Shown here one piece after another: positions 11,401-20,780 of a stretch of 64,000 nt of DNA. This DNA is from Ornithodoros turicata (Eukaryota > Arthropoda > Arachnida > Ixodida > Argasidae), in assembly GCF_037126465.1 (NCBI RefSeq), contig NC_088204.1, positions 64,541,807-64,605,806 on the forward strand. Reading direction: 5' to 3'. Positions within the stretch are counted from its first letter, which is position 1; each line of letters begins with the position of its first letter. The notes below the pieces were generated by a model. It saw only the letters and a program-made list of their open reading frames with translations, was not told the origin of the DNA and made no database searches. Made by a program: the position numbers and the translations under genes.

Positions 11401-12001
11401 GGGTGATAGCGCTCGGTCTCATTACTCGAGCCTTTCTAATACGCGGGCCTTCCTGTTTCCTGCGTCGTTATCCTTCTTCGCCCCGAACGTAGCTCACATC
11501 GGTTGTTTGGGATTCTGCCACTGAAGCTTGTTGAGTAATGCAATTGAAAAGCTCGTCCCGTAAGTCGTCGTCTCTTCTGATGCTTCTCATACTTACAAGC
11601 ACAGAAGAAATTCGTTACGATCTATTGTGACACGTATCTTTACCGTATAGGCTGCGTTGGTCATATTTCAGAATAGTGGAGCAACTTCGAATCGAGAGGT
11701 TGCAATCTAGAAGGACGACCTCCTTTTCCTGCGCAAACTGCTGAACACGTGAACTGCTGAACACTGCTTGAGACACGTACGCCGACGAACTCTGTTCTTA
11801 CAGGCAGTCTGGTCGCGTCGTCCCTATATAGTCTCGGAGTTTTACCGGCATGTATTCTATCTAGTCTAGTCTATTCTTCTAGAAATTATGTGTTTTTTTT
11901 GTAATAACATCGTCATCATTTGTAAGAACTTCTCATATTGTCTTGTTCATGTGTTGCTCCTGAGGTTTCTAGTCTTTCCCTTCGTCTTAACTAGTCCATA
12001 T
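8466..12001. other. 3.5 kb without a recognised gene
   Basis: No coding domain was identified. At 9268-9290 there is an LTR-end/primer-site-like TTTGGCGGCGACTGG with a TATA-like GGGATAAAATACC at 9478, which could be a degraded LTR element. A weak inverted repeat lies at 10178-10390. The rest is ordinary-looking non-coding DNA. Confidence 0.35.
10078..10475. repeat. Degenerate long inverted repeat, possible old MITE
   Basis: The left arm contains ATATGCAAATGCGCCGAAACC (10177 on) and the right arm holds its imperfect reverse complement (GGTTTCGGCTCATTTGCATAG, 10360-10380). Outer segments (GAGAGATAGCA against GCGAGATAGTA, TTAATTA ends) also pair loosely. No target duplication was recognised. 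Confidence 0.35.
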
Positions 12002-12105
12002 TGATACGGGCAGCACAGCGTGGCGATGGCAATGATTTAATGACAGAATGATAATGCGCGTGACATATGAGTCGCGTGAGATGAGTCGTGATTGTCGTCG
12101 TGACA
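12002..12105 (-). repeat. 3' LTR of the TRIM
   Basis: 104 bp partner of 12511-12614; the single difference lies about 15 bases from the inner end. Confidence 0.85.
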
Positions 12106-12108
12106 ATA

Positions 12109-12118
12109 CCCGCCTCCC
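12109..12118 (-). promoter_or_regulatory. Polypurine tract of the TRIM
   Basis: Minus strand GGGAGGCGGG, three bases before the 3' LTR; expected primer for plus-strand synthesis. Confidence 0.65.
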
Positions 12119-12492
12119 GAAGTTGTGACCTCCTGGCCACGATGGTCAATGTTGATGAGCGATGAGGGAGATGATGAGTTTCGGATTGTTCGTGGAGGTA
12201 GATGTGGATGTCAGTGGACGAAAGATGAGGTGACGCTGTGCTGCCCGCAGTAGCCCAGTGCCTCCGGTCCGCTTGCCATGCCTTGCCATGCTGCTGTCGT
12301 GGACGTTGTCTATTTACGGGGCTGGGGATCGTCTAGTCTGGTCTTGTCGTCATCTGGTCTGTCGCGTCATCTGGGCGGGCTGGGGCGTCGACGACTATCA
12401 CAGCAGCGTTGGTGCTAGAGGCGCAGCAATAGTACACGAAGGTCTTGTAGATGGTCGTAGATGGTCTTTTAGGGGTGTCTGAAGGGAAGCAA

Positions 12493-12508
12493 GCCAGCAC
12501 CTCCACCA
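12493..12508 (-). promoter_or_regulatory. Primer binding site (tRNA-Ala type) of the TRIM
   Basis: Minus strand TGGTGGAGGTGCTGGC, two bases after the 5' LTR. It is complementary to a tRNA 3' end ...GCACCUCCACCA, as in eukaryotic tRNA-Ala genes starting GGGGGUG (family knowledge, not searched). Confidence 0.7.
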
Positions 12509-12510
12509 AA

Positions 12511-12614
12511 TGATACGGGCAGCACAGCGTGGCGATGGCAATGATTTAATGACAGAATGATAATGCGCGTGACATATGAGTCGCGTGAGATGAGTCGTCA
12601 TTGTCGTCGTGACA
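12511..12614 (-). repeat. 5' LTR of the TRIM
   Basis: 104 bp, TG...CA on the minus strand, 103 of 104 bases identical to the other LTR. Confidence 0.85.
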
Positions 12615-12619
12615 ATATT

Positions 12620-13680
12620 TTTCTCTTCTATATTATATGCTGCCGGTACGTGCAGATTTACGTTTTTACCTCTGTCACTGTTCTGGCGTGCGATTGGTGT
12701 GGGTGGGCCCCTGAGCGAAATGAACAACAACTTGCAGTTTTCACGTTGACTATTACGTGATCCTTGGGTACGCATGACCGTCGTGGACTTTGAGATCTTG
12801 AGCTCGCCGTTTCACTGAGGCTCACTCCGTGAGGGAGCATGCCGCAACGCTTATTCCTATACAGTAGCTGTCGACTCCCTGGCAATGATAGCTTGGAAAG
12901 GTCACCTTCAAGGAACCTTCAAGACTCCAAGCATGGCCGTGAAAGGCATAGTACAGCCGACATTTAGTTTACAGCGTCAGAGGAGATGTCAAGAAAAGGA
13001 CCCAGAAGGCAGCGGCAGTGCCGAAATTCAAACCCGGGTCGTCTCTCAATACTTTTCAAGGCAGAATCAAGTCAGAATCGCAACGTCTCTTCTCAGTCCG
13101 CGGACACACAAGTACTCAGTTTGAAAATAGATCCTTTGGGATCTAAAATAATTCTCCCCGTTACAGTACAATTGCTGAAATTTGACCTCATTTAAATACA
13201 TTGCGCTGCACTGCTTCATTGCTATACCCCAACGCGTTTTGTGAAGAAACAGTAATATTACAAAGAACTTCAATATCGAAGAGATCCACATGCGTCTGGG
13301 TTCATCAGAGAGTCGTTGCCTTTTTCAGACGTTTGAGAGCTCCAAGGAATTTCAAGGAGGTTCATTCACTCGAGCTTGAACTCCTGCTTTAAGGTGGTTA
13401 TCCCGCACGGTTCTTCTCATAGCAAGTGTCCATGCATCAAGACAAGGAATCGGATCTAGTTGGTGCTGCAGGAACAAAGACGAAGGCCTTTGACTATGCC
13501 TCCTCGTACGGACAAGATTCTGGCATGTCTTGTCGACTTCGCTGGCGACAACCTTGCGTTACGCATGCCGGCTAATTTCTTCTTGTGGAATGGAAAGCTC
13601 CTGTGGGACACCATAAATTGTGCCACTGTCTGACCATGATTACAGGCCGTGCGCTTCTTTCAACTATCCTTGAACGTGTG
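12620..13680. other. Unassigned; one short open frame
   Basis: A 46-codon frame from ATG 13497 to TGA (about 13635) has protein-like composition (hydrophobic/aromatic pattern) but no recognised family. A tRNA B-box-like motif reads on the minus strand near 13025-13037 (GGGTTTGAATTTC), perhaps from a SINE fragment. Nothing else recognised. Confidence 0.3.
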
Positions 13681-13682
13681 GG

Positions 13683-13990
13683 GTTAACTTACCAGTTCGG
13701 GTTCCGAGAGCCATGCCAGCGAGAACGAGAGAAGGAGGAGACCAAACACACATAGGACTGTATATAGTCCCCAAACCACAGGTTTAATCACCCTCAAATA
13801 ACATACCAGTCTCTGCGCACTCACGCGCCTGAATCCTAACAGGCAGTCCAAGATGCTCCAGTCCGCAGTTCCACTCAGACCCGTTGAAGCAGCTCTTGTC
13901 TCGTCTGCTTCCGAGCTGGGATAGTCCTCCTAGTCCTCATAGGGCTCCTAGTCCTTTGCTTCGTCGTCGTCGTCCTAGTTCCGAGGCTCC
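13683..13990 (-). repeat. Possible solo LTR
   Basis: Read on the minus strand, the segment has a TATA-like ACTATATACAG, a GATTAAACC polyadenylation-like motif and the ending TAACCCCACA, a common LTR terminus. No second copy is in the window and the 5' border is not fixed, so this is tentative. Confidence 0.3.
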
Positions 13991-13999
13991 TCCTCCTCC

Positions 14000-14461
14000 T
14001 CCTCCTTCGCCCTACTGAGAATAGCCATTAGCCACAAGGGAGATCGGCCATGGCTATGGGGTTGTCTACCTATACCATGACATGACGATGACAATCTGGG
14101 TGGAGAATGTGGTGGTGAATGTGGGCTACTTAAGTTTGCTCGTTTTGGTTGTATGGCCCAAGGGCAAGTATTGTCCATGTCCAGATTATTTGCACAACTC
14201 ACATGTAGAATGATTGTAGGTAGAGTCATTGTTTTAGATTCTAGGTAAGTAAGATCTCTCGGAGTTACATACCCTACACTGAAAGTGAGGCACGAAGTGA
14301 TACTTGGGGTAATCCAAAGCAAACAGATGCTGTAAAGAAAGATGACATCATATCGCGTAAAATCTTGGCATGGATCTCGTGACTTGAGATTCTTCCGCCA
14401 TCTTCATAGGCATTAAACGTTTTGCAGTACCCTTGAACAGACGTCCTCTCTTCTTCTTACA
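14000..14461 (+). repeat. 5' LTR (3' part) of the BEL/Pao element
   Basis: The LTR must end at ...TCTTCTTACA (14461), three bases before the primer binding site. Its start cannot be placed because the 3' LTR is missing. A wide range is given; only the right border is firm. Confidence 0.45.
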
Positions 14462-14464
14462 ATT

Positions 14465-14482
14465 TGGTGCCGAAACCCGGGA
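14465..14482 (+). promoter_or_regulatory. tRNA-Phe primer binding site of the BEL/Pao element
   Basis: TGGTGCCGAAACCCGGGA, 18 bases, is the exact complement of the 3' end of eukaryotic tRNA-Phe (...UCCCGGGUUUCGGCA plus CCA). It lies three bases after the LTR and 73 bases before the gag ATG. Confidence 0.8.
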
Positions 14483-14554
14483 AGCGGGTCTTACCTGATC
14501 AGGAAGTACTGACTGGACTATAGGGAGGAGCAGAGCGTCATCGTCGGAATCGTT

Positions 14555-16435
14555 ATGGATGACTTGGAGAGGTTGAAAAAGCTGCGCACTGCTTGTCGGG
14601 GAACTGTGACACGCACTACTTCGGACCTCACAGCTCTTTTGGCTACGGCTCCTTTGCCCCACGATCAGCTCACATCAAAGCTGACATTCCTAGAGTCTAA
14701 AGCAGCGACCTTGGTACAGCTGGATGGCCGAATACAGGGTATCATCGACGAAAACCTTTTAGAAGACGAATGCACAGCCTGCGATCGATATCTTGAATCT
14801 ATCACGACTATCACAGTACAGGTCCGCAGGGCATTGTCGACAACTGCAGGTCCAGTTTCAAACAACCACCGCGACGGTCATCACGCTTCACCGCAACATG
14901 GGCACGGTGCTAGTGATGGAGTCAGTTTGCCCAAGCTTCATATCGACACTTTCAATGGTGAGCTTTCAAAATGGCAAGGGTTTTGGGACCAGTTCAGAGC
15001 AAGCATACACGACAACTCACGGCTTTCCCAAGTCAACAAGCTTAAATACCTCGTGTCGCTTGTTTCTGGATCTGCTGCTACGGCCATCGAAGGTTTAACC
15101 ATCACTGATCAAAATTATGTCACTGCTGTTGACATCCTAAAGGCACGCTTCGGCAAGGACGAGCTTCTTATCAACGATCATCTGGACTCATTATTCGATC
15201 TTAAGCCCGTTACGGACTTTCAGGATGTCCGAGGGTTACGAGACTTACATGGGACTGTAACTGCTCGGGTTCGAAATCTTCAAGCTTTAGGCATTCCGAT
15301 GAGTCAATATGACGTCGCTGTTCGTCGAGCGATTGTGCGCAAGATTCCTCATGAGCTTGAGCTCGAGTACTATCGTATGCACGGAAGAGACGCGACCCTC
15401 GCTCCTGAAAGCTTGTCAGATCTTATGGATTTTTTGAACAAAGAAATCGAATGCCGTGAACGCCTTCGCAGAGACGCAGAAGTAGACAACGTTGGATCGC
15501 GACCCAAAACCGAAGGAGGAAGTGGTGTCAAACGAAAATCATCGCTCTCGTTTTCCGCGTCATCTTTAGCGGCAACTGTTACGCAACAGAGCTGTGTCCT
15601 GTGCAAGTCAAAAGATCATGCGCTTGAAAGTTGTACGGCCATACTCACTCCTGAGGAAAAAAGAATCATTCTTCGTCGAGAAGGCAGATGCTTTCTTTGT
15701 GGAAAGAGGTCCCACCTGCCCAAGGATTGCCGGGTCTGTTGGAGGCTTCGTTGTGGAAAGTGTAACAGACGACACCTTACGCAGTTTTGTCCAGGTCCTT
15801 CAGTGCCTGCTCAGAATCAAACTTCGGTTACAACGGTTGTTGAGGATGTAGTTACCTCATTTTCTTCATCAGAAGTTTCGAAGACTCCAAAGTGCTCAGA
15901 AGTCCTTCTGCAAACCGCTAAAGTTTGGCTTGTGGGCCCACGTGGACGAAAACAGCTCATCAGGGTCTTGTTTGACGGGGGAAGTCAAAGAAGTTTCATT
16001 CGCGCCGACATATCAAAGCGCATGGAATGTAAAGACGTACGGTCAGAAGATCTACGAATTCACACCCTTGGGAATGTCACATCCGCTCGAACACAACACC
16101 GTTGTGTACAACTTTTATTGCGAAGCCAGGACGCTCCTCACACACTTGTGATGGATGCAATCGAGTACGACCAGATTTGCACTGACAGCCTCCCGTCTTT
16201 ACCCTTCGACATGTCGAAACAACTGAAAGATATGGGCCTTCAGCTAGCTGATGAACCGTTTTCGGCGCCTGTCGAGATTTCTCTCCTGATTGGTTCAGAT
16301 TATTACTGGCAAGTCGTCACTGGACGAACTGTTCGACTTTCGAAACATCTGGTGCAGCTGAAACCCTTTTCGGGTGGACCATCCAAGGAGTCTGTTCGTC
16401 CGATGGCAGGAAGGGACGACATGATATTCAAGTAA
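14555..16435 (+). CDS. gag: BEL/Pao Gag and aspartic protease (626 aa)
   Basis: A polyprotein N-terminal half. Residues 1-100 form the Gag lead segment. About 125-290 is the BEL-type capsid region, with a conserved F-N-G-E-L-S-K-W start. Three zinc knuckles follow: C347 (CX2CX4HX4C), C379 (CX2CX4HX4C) and about C400 (CX2CX3HX4C). The protease motif LFDGGSQRSFI has its catalytic Asp at 474. The frame then runs into a shifted tail and stops at 16433-16435. In intact BEL elements gag and pol are one frame, so the stop is secondary to a frameshift near 16343-16355; coding resumes in the next frame. Gag assembles particles and the protease processes the polyprotein. Confidence 0.9.
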   Translation: MDDLERLKKLRTACRGTVTRTTSDLTALLATAPLPHDQLTSKLTFLESKAATLVQLDGRIQGIIDENLLEDECTACDRYLESITTITVQVRRALSTTAGPVSNNHRDGHHASPQHGHGASDGVSLPKLHIDTFNGELSKWQGFWDQFRASIHDNSRLSQVNKLKYLVSLVSGSAATAIEGLTITDQNYVTAVDILKARFGKDELLINDHLDSLFDLKPVTDFQDVRGLRDLHGTVTARVRNLQALGIPMSQYDVAVRRAIVRKIPHELELEYYRMHGRDATLAPESLSDLMDFLNKEIECRERLRRDAEVDNVGSRPKTEGGSGVKRKSSLSFSASSLAATVTQQSCVLCKSKDHALESCTAILTPEEKRIILRREGRCFLCGKRSHLPKDCRVCWRLRCGKCNRRHLTQFCPGPSVPAQNQTSVTTVVEDVVTSFSSSEVSKTPKCSEVLLQTAKVWLVGPRGRKQLIRVLFDGGSQRSFIRADISKRMECKDVRSEDLRIHTLGNVTSARTQHRCVQLLLRSQDAPHTLVMDAIEYDQICTDSLPSLPFDMSKQLKDMGLQLADEPFSAPVEISLLIGSDYYWQVVTGRTVRLSKHLVQLKPFSGGPSKESVRPMAGRDDMIFK

Positions 16436-17983
16436 TGAAGATTGGCGTGGAAACGGATGTCGAGGTTGATACCGACAGGATATATTCGCAACTACAGGCA
16501 TTTTGGGACCTCGAGCATCTAGGCATCACGGACCAGTGTTCAACGTCCAGTTCCTACACTGACCCCATTCTTCAAGAGTTTAGCACTTCAGCATGCCTAC
16601 AGAACGGGCGATATATGGTCCGTCTCCCCTGGAACCTGGAGAAGCGTCACATGCTGTGCAATAACAAGGTACTCGCGTTCCGACGGTTGAGTTACACCAC
16701 CAAGAAGCTGCTACCGGATCCCAGTTTAATGGAAGAGTACGACTCTACGATTCGTCAATATCTGCTAAATGGACATGCGGAGCGCGTACTTGAGACGGAG
16801 AACACCGGTGGAGGGCCTATATATTACATGCCTCATCATGCTGTCATACGAAGAGATCGGGAGACGACTAAAGTACGCATTGTATTCGACGCTTCGTCAA
16901 AGTCATCTGGTGCAATCTCTTTAAATGAAGCTCTTCACGCTGGACCCAACTTGAACCCGGATGTTCTACACTTGCTTCTTCAGTTCAGGGCATATCAAAT
17001 AGCTCTTACAGCTGACGTCGAAAAAGCATTTTTACAGATCGTACTCGATCCACAGGATCGCGATTCTTTGCGCTTTCTTTGGTACGCCACTGCGCCGAAG
17101 GCAGACGAGGCTTTGCCTCCTATTGAGACTTGGAGAATGATGCGGGTACCGTTCGGCGCAAAGTCCAGCCCGTTTTTGTTGGCCGCCACTATCCGACATC
17201 ATTTGCAATCTGTGGTTTCACGATATCCTCGAACGGCTTCTCTTCTATCAAGTCACTTTTATGTGGATGACCTGGTTGTCGGCGTGGATTCCGTTGACGA
17301 AGGAAATACGCTCTACCGTGAATCGCGTGACATCCTTATTGAAGCAGGGATGAAGCTCGTCAAATGGACCAGCAACGACAGCACCCTGTGGAAGTTATTT
17401 CAAGCGGAAGGCACTGCTTCATCATCCACCACTTCCCTTAAAAAGGTGCTCGGACTCAATTGGGATATCGACTCTGATGAGATACAGCTCTCCATGAAAT
17501 CATTATCCGATTTTCTGGAACGTCCGGTTGACACTAAGCGTTACGTGCTTCAGGCTGTTTCTCGGATTTTTGATCCTCTGGGCTACGTGGCGCCGTTCGT
17601 CATTACGGCCAAGATCCTACTGCAAGGCATCTGGCTTGCTAAGCTTCAGTGGGACGATCTCCTTCCTGACAACATAAGGTCTGTATGGAGTAATTGGTGT
17701 CAAGAGGTGCTTACGCTGGCTCGTTTCCGGCTACCTCGGAAGCTAACAGGTGCCACAGCTCCGTTGACGGAGGTTGCGAGGAGTCTGCATGTTTTCGGCG
17801 ATGCCAGCACCAAGGCCTACGGAGCAGCTGTTTACTTGGTTTCTCAACGTGGCGAAGGCCTATTGGAAGCATGTCTTTTGCTGGCCAAAACCAGAGTCGC
17901 CCCGGTGAAAGCAATGTCCCTCCCACGCCTCGAGTTGATGGGCGCCGTTCTAGCCTCACGACTGCTTGGTTTGTGGCACGGAG
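16435..17983 (+). pseudogene. pol: BEL/Pao reverse transcriptase-RNase H, truncated
   Basis: This continues the polyprotein in the +1 frame; homology already begins at about 16351. RT motif A (TADVEKAF) has its Asp at codon 194 counted from 16435. The catalytic YVDD is at 17260-17271. RNase H follows, with FGDAS (Asp at 17800-17802) and RLELMGA (Glu at 17932-17934). Homology stops at 17983, where the LTR start of another BEL family begins, so the last RNase H part, integrase and 3' LTR are missing. The frame stays open to 18120 only by reading through the inserted sequence. The copy cannot make a complete Pol. Confidence 0.88.
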
Positions 17984-18444
17984 TGTTGAATGTTATGTCA
18001 CCAGAACTGCTCTTCGGAACACCATCGGTATCACCGCTCGAGAATCACCGCAACTTTCAATTCCAAAAACGCAAGCTTCCGTCTCAGCTGGGAGGTATCC
18101 AGTGGGGTTGCAGTCAGTAAAGTCGTTGTATTATTGATGTTGCTCGCAACAGTTGAACGACAAGTAGCACGTACCCTCTCCAGCTCTTCCAAATAGTCCA
18201 TTCTGATGACGTCCAGTTCAGTCCAAAACCTTCCAGTCCAGTTCAGTAAACCTTCGTCAGTAATTCTTGCGGAAGTCCGGCGTTCCGGGTTTCGGCACCA
18301 AAATGTGCAAGAATATAAGAAGGGGTCGGTATGGTAAACGATGGACAACGTTTAATGGAATGAACTACAATGAATGAGGCCCGCTCTCGAGCGGTGATAC
18401 CGATGGTGTTCCGAAGAGCAGTTCTGGTGACATAACATTCAACA
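17984..18444 (-). mobile_element. Second BEL/Pao element: self-inverted 5' end
   Basis: The minus strand holds, in order, an LTR starting TGTTGAATGTTATG at 18444 and ending TTGCACA at 18304 (141 bp), a tRNA-Phe-type primer site, a Gag ATG at 18201 and the first roughly 50 Gag codons, which resemble the Gag start at 14555. At 17984 the first 60 bases of the same LTR reappear on the plus strand, giving a perfect 60-bp inverted repeat at the two ends. Both outer ends are therefore LTR starts. No target duplication is visible (CGGAG left, GATGC right). It replaces the end of the first BEL pol. Confidence 0.75.
18283..18300 (-). promoter_or_regulatory. tRNA-Phe primer binding site of the second BEL element
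   Basis: Minus strand TGGTGCCGAAACCCGGAA, matching tRNA-Phe except for one base near its end; three bases after the LTR. Confidence 0.7.
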
Positions 18445-18639
18445 GATGCCATCGTATCCTTCGGCAACCCTCTTCAGACTTTTGCTGCTATTTCAGAGGT
18501 TCCCGAAGCTGCGGGACTCTCCTCGGGCGAGGAGCCACCGGAATTCCTCTGTCCTAATGAGCTACTTCAGTATGCACGTGATAACACTCAATGCATCATT
18601 ACGCAGTTGTGATTGTGGGAGGATGAGGGATGATGCAAA
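18445..18639 (+). other. Open segment of unknown origin
   Basis: The frame beginning GAT at 18445 stays open for about 54 codons to a TGA near 18607, with protein-like composition (acidic, Pro-Glu rich middle). It follows the BEL border directly and no start is visible, so it may be a C-terminal fragment of a gene or of another element. Not recognised. Confidence 0.25.
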
Positions 18640-19160
18640 GGTGGGCTAGAAGCGGCACGAGCGAGAAAGGAAATACGAAAGTCCTACCGCTACCGATCTA
18701 TCCCAGCTGGAAGTGCAGGAGGCTCCAAACGAAAGGAGGGCTGACAGGGACACGGGAACCCCCAGAAGACGGAGAGGGAAACTTATATAGGATTCTCGAA
18801 GCCTGGCGTAAAAGCTACAGTGCATGAGTAAGTGTTCAACCATCTCGTTCTGGCCACAGTGGGGACACGCAGGAGACGAAGAGCGGCCGAAGATAGAAGT
18901 TGAGAGGCAGGGCGATTCAGCGAGTGCGCGTCAGCGAGAAAAACAGGAAGCCGGCTCCCACGAGAATGACAGGTGGGCGTACGCAGGGCGCGGAAAGGGG
19001 GCCAGAGGATAGCCGTAGAAACTGTTTGTATCTGGCGACACAAACATGTGCAAGGGGAGGCAGCAGGCCAATGACCGCACCGAAGCGGGACATTTTTGCG
19101 AGGGAGTCAGCAGTCTCGTTAACAGCAAGCCCACGGTGACCAGGAACTCACGTAATGGTG
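18640..19160 (-). pseudogene. LINE RNase H and C-terminal zinc element
   Basis: Read on the minus strand, an RNase H end motif V-P-G-H-R-G-L-A-V-N-E-T-A-D lies at about 19146-19105. Near 18875-18815 there is CX2CX8HX4C (CPHCGQ..EHLLMHC), the terminal zinc motif of I/R1/LOA-group non-LTR retrotransposons. A TGA at 19148-19150 sits where the motif usually has Trp; either it is a nonsense mutation or it is the stop of the gypsy fragment joined on its left. RT is absent. Confidence 0.65.
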
Positions 19161-19640
19161 ATATGACGTATGTGCGAGGGAACAAGCGGACCGGGGAAGA
19201 AGGGCTTCAGGTGGCGACATATGTACGGGGACGGTCTCCGCTCCGTCAGTACAGTTGCGCACCATGTAGGAGATAGGAGAACCACGAGCAGCAACGAAAA
19301 AGGGGGCGTCCCATCGGTCAGCGAGGGAAACTACGAATCCTGGTGCTGCGTCGCTGAGGGGGTGAGTCCGTCTGTGGACAAGGTCACCCACGTTGAAGGT
19401 TAGGTCCCCCCGATGATTGTTGTACTGTTGGTTGCGAGCGTTCCGAGATTTTCCCGGGCTGTTCTTATGGCTTCGACAAGTCGGCTCCGGAGTCCTTGTG
19501 CGAAGGTGGCGTAAGGTCTGCCAGGTGTGGTGTCCTGAAAACCGAGGGCATTCTCCAGAGGAAAACGCACTTCTCGACCCAGGTTCAGGAACGCAGGCGT
19601 AAAACATGTAGAACGATTAGGTTCGGTCTGTTCCAGGTAC
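19150..19640 (-). pseudogene. Ty3/gypsy integrase C-terminal fragment
   Basis: The minus strand carries the C-terminal integrase region: F-L-N-L-G-R-E near 19600, then the GDLV..THPLSDAA motif of the chromatin-facing domain (about 19400-19340) and a V-H-..-L-K-P end after a one-base shift near 19215. It is joined to a Gag fragment of the same orientation at about 19640 with RT and RNase H missing, i.e. an internally deleted element. Confidence 0.65.
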
Positions 19641-20525
19641 TGCGGGGCTGACAGGTTGGTTCGTAACGACCATGCTCGGGGGTGCTCACGTGAAGAGGAC
19701 ATAAAGGGCCCGGATGAATTCCAAGCGGCTCTCCTCAGGATGTTGCCGCTGCCGGTCGACTTCCTCCAAGACCAGGTATTCGTAGTCAGGTGGCAGGAAC
19801 TCTGCGCTGAAGCGGCATTGGAAGTACCCTTGGGCTGGAGTTGATACCAGCGTGCTGCGTCCCTGATAAAAAAAAAAAAAAAAAAAGGCAAGACGCGTGT
19901 GATTCGATCAGAGTCAGCCAGGCCAAGGCTGACCTCATAGGCGTCTAAGTCGTCAAAAGTAGCCGTGCCCAGACTTTGGATCTGTGTAACCAGCGAACGT
20001 CGGGACAGGGACCGGATAGGGGTCTTTGGCCGTAATAGATCCAGCTCCATGCTGTTGTTCCATCATCGAGCAAAGCTGAGCTATATTCGTAAGAAGCCTG
20101 GGGGCTTAATCGCTTCATCGTCGTTACGGTCGTTACAAGCTAACGAGTGGCGGGAAATTCAAAAAGGCGGGCGGGAAATTTAAAAAGGTGGGCACGTGAT
20201 AATGCACGTGCACGGCGCTCTTCGCGCGATACGTAAAGGCCGTGGTACACATCACGTGCAATGTGTCACGTGCCCACCTTTTTTAATTTCCCGCCACTCG
20301 TTAGCTTGTAACGACCGTAACGACGATGAAGCGATTAAGCCCCCTGGTCGGGTCCGTCTCCGGAATGAGGAGGAACCGCTGGGGTTTCGTCGACCTCTGT
20401 TGAATGTGCGTCTGAGTTCTGTGGAACAGCATGTGCTGCCGTTGGGCTGCGCGTGGTGTAGCCATGTTGGGGCACCTGCACCATTCTGGAACGCGGGGGC
20501 TCGGCTGTCCCAAACGTTTACACAA
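19640..20525 (-). pseudogene. Ty3/gypsy Gag fragment, split by a MITE
   Basis: The minus strand has Gag-like blocks: a start region at about 20466-20350, an acidic block ..DDLDAYEVSLGLADSDR.. at about 19955-19900, D-A-A-R-W-Y-Q-L-Q-P at about 19860-19830, and a P-P-D-Y-E-Y..EEVDRQRQ..EF-R block at 19795-19700. A T18-20 run at 19868-19886 and a frameshift near 19810 break it. The palindromic MITE at 20102-20342 interrupts it; leaving out the MITE and one CCTGG, the minus-strand frame is open across the site. Confidence 0.6.
20102..20342. mobile_element. Palindromic MITE (241 bp)
   Basis: Nearly the whole element is an inverted repeat: GGGCTTAATCGCTTCATCG at the left and its reverse complement at the right, about 65 bp nearly perfect then weaker pairing around CACGTGC-rich loops. 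A 5-bp CCTGG flanks both ends (20097-20101, 20343-20347). No coding capacity. It lies inside a gypsy gag fragment, which dates it as younger than that element. Superfamily not assigned. Confidence 0.8.
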
Positions 20526-20604
20526 GCTTTTACAGCTTCCTTTATCGTATCTTTTCCGTAGGGCGTTGTCGATCTGCTAAAACTCCCGAAAGTAGTCAGT
20601 TTTA

Positions 20605-20780
20605 GTACATTCGAAAGTGACTTTTCAGACGAACGTCGGCACAGTTCTCCCAGAAGTCAGTCCAAGACGCATACTAACCTCCCTGCTGTCCCCCACTCCT
20701 TCCTGCTGTCCTCTCTCCACCTGCCCACGTCTGTACGCCGCTCATCGCCACAGTTGCTTCGCGGCCCTAACCCGGAATTA
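20605..20780 (+). mobile_element. SINE 3' fragment, Ruka-like
   Basis: TCGGCACAGTTCTCCCAGAA and the following ..GACGCATACTAAC.. match the 3' body seen on the minus strand at 42350-42480, and resemble the tick SINE Ruka as I remember it. The tRNA-like head is missing. It ends near an A-run at 20780-20790. Confidence 0.45.

Larger units (their letters stand above)
12002..12614 (-). mobile_element. TRIM: LTR retrotransposon in miniature (613 bp)
   Basis: Two direct repeats of 104 bp bound it (12002-12105, 12511-12614). They differ at one position. Read on the minus strand each begins TGTCACGACG and ends CCCGTATCA (TG...CA). A 4-bp target duplication ATAT flanks the whole (11998-12001, 12615-12618). 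Two bases inside the minus-strand 5' LTR is a primer site complementary to the 3' end of a tRNA-Ala, and a purine tract precedes the 3' LTR. The 405-bp interior has no meaningful frame. Size, LTRs, primer site, purine tract and duplication together define a TRIM, mobilised in trans by a full-length element. Confidence 0.85.

Noticed and set aside
14465..18300. tRNA-Phe 3' end matches as tRNA genes
   Set aside because: Only 18 bases match and they sit next to LTR ends in the orientation of primer binding sites; no cloverleaf surrounds them.
19148..19150. TGA as selenocysteine or recoding site
   Set aside because: It lies at the junction of two pseudogene fragments; a plain nonsense change or the stop of the neighbouring fragment is sufficient.
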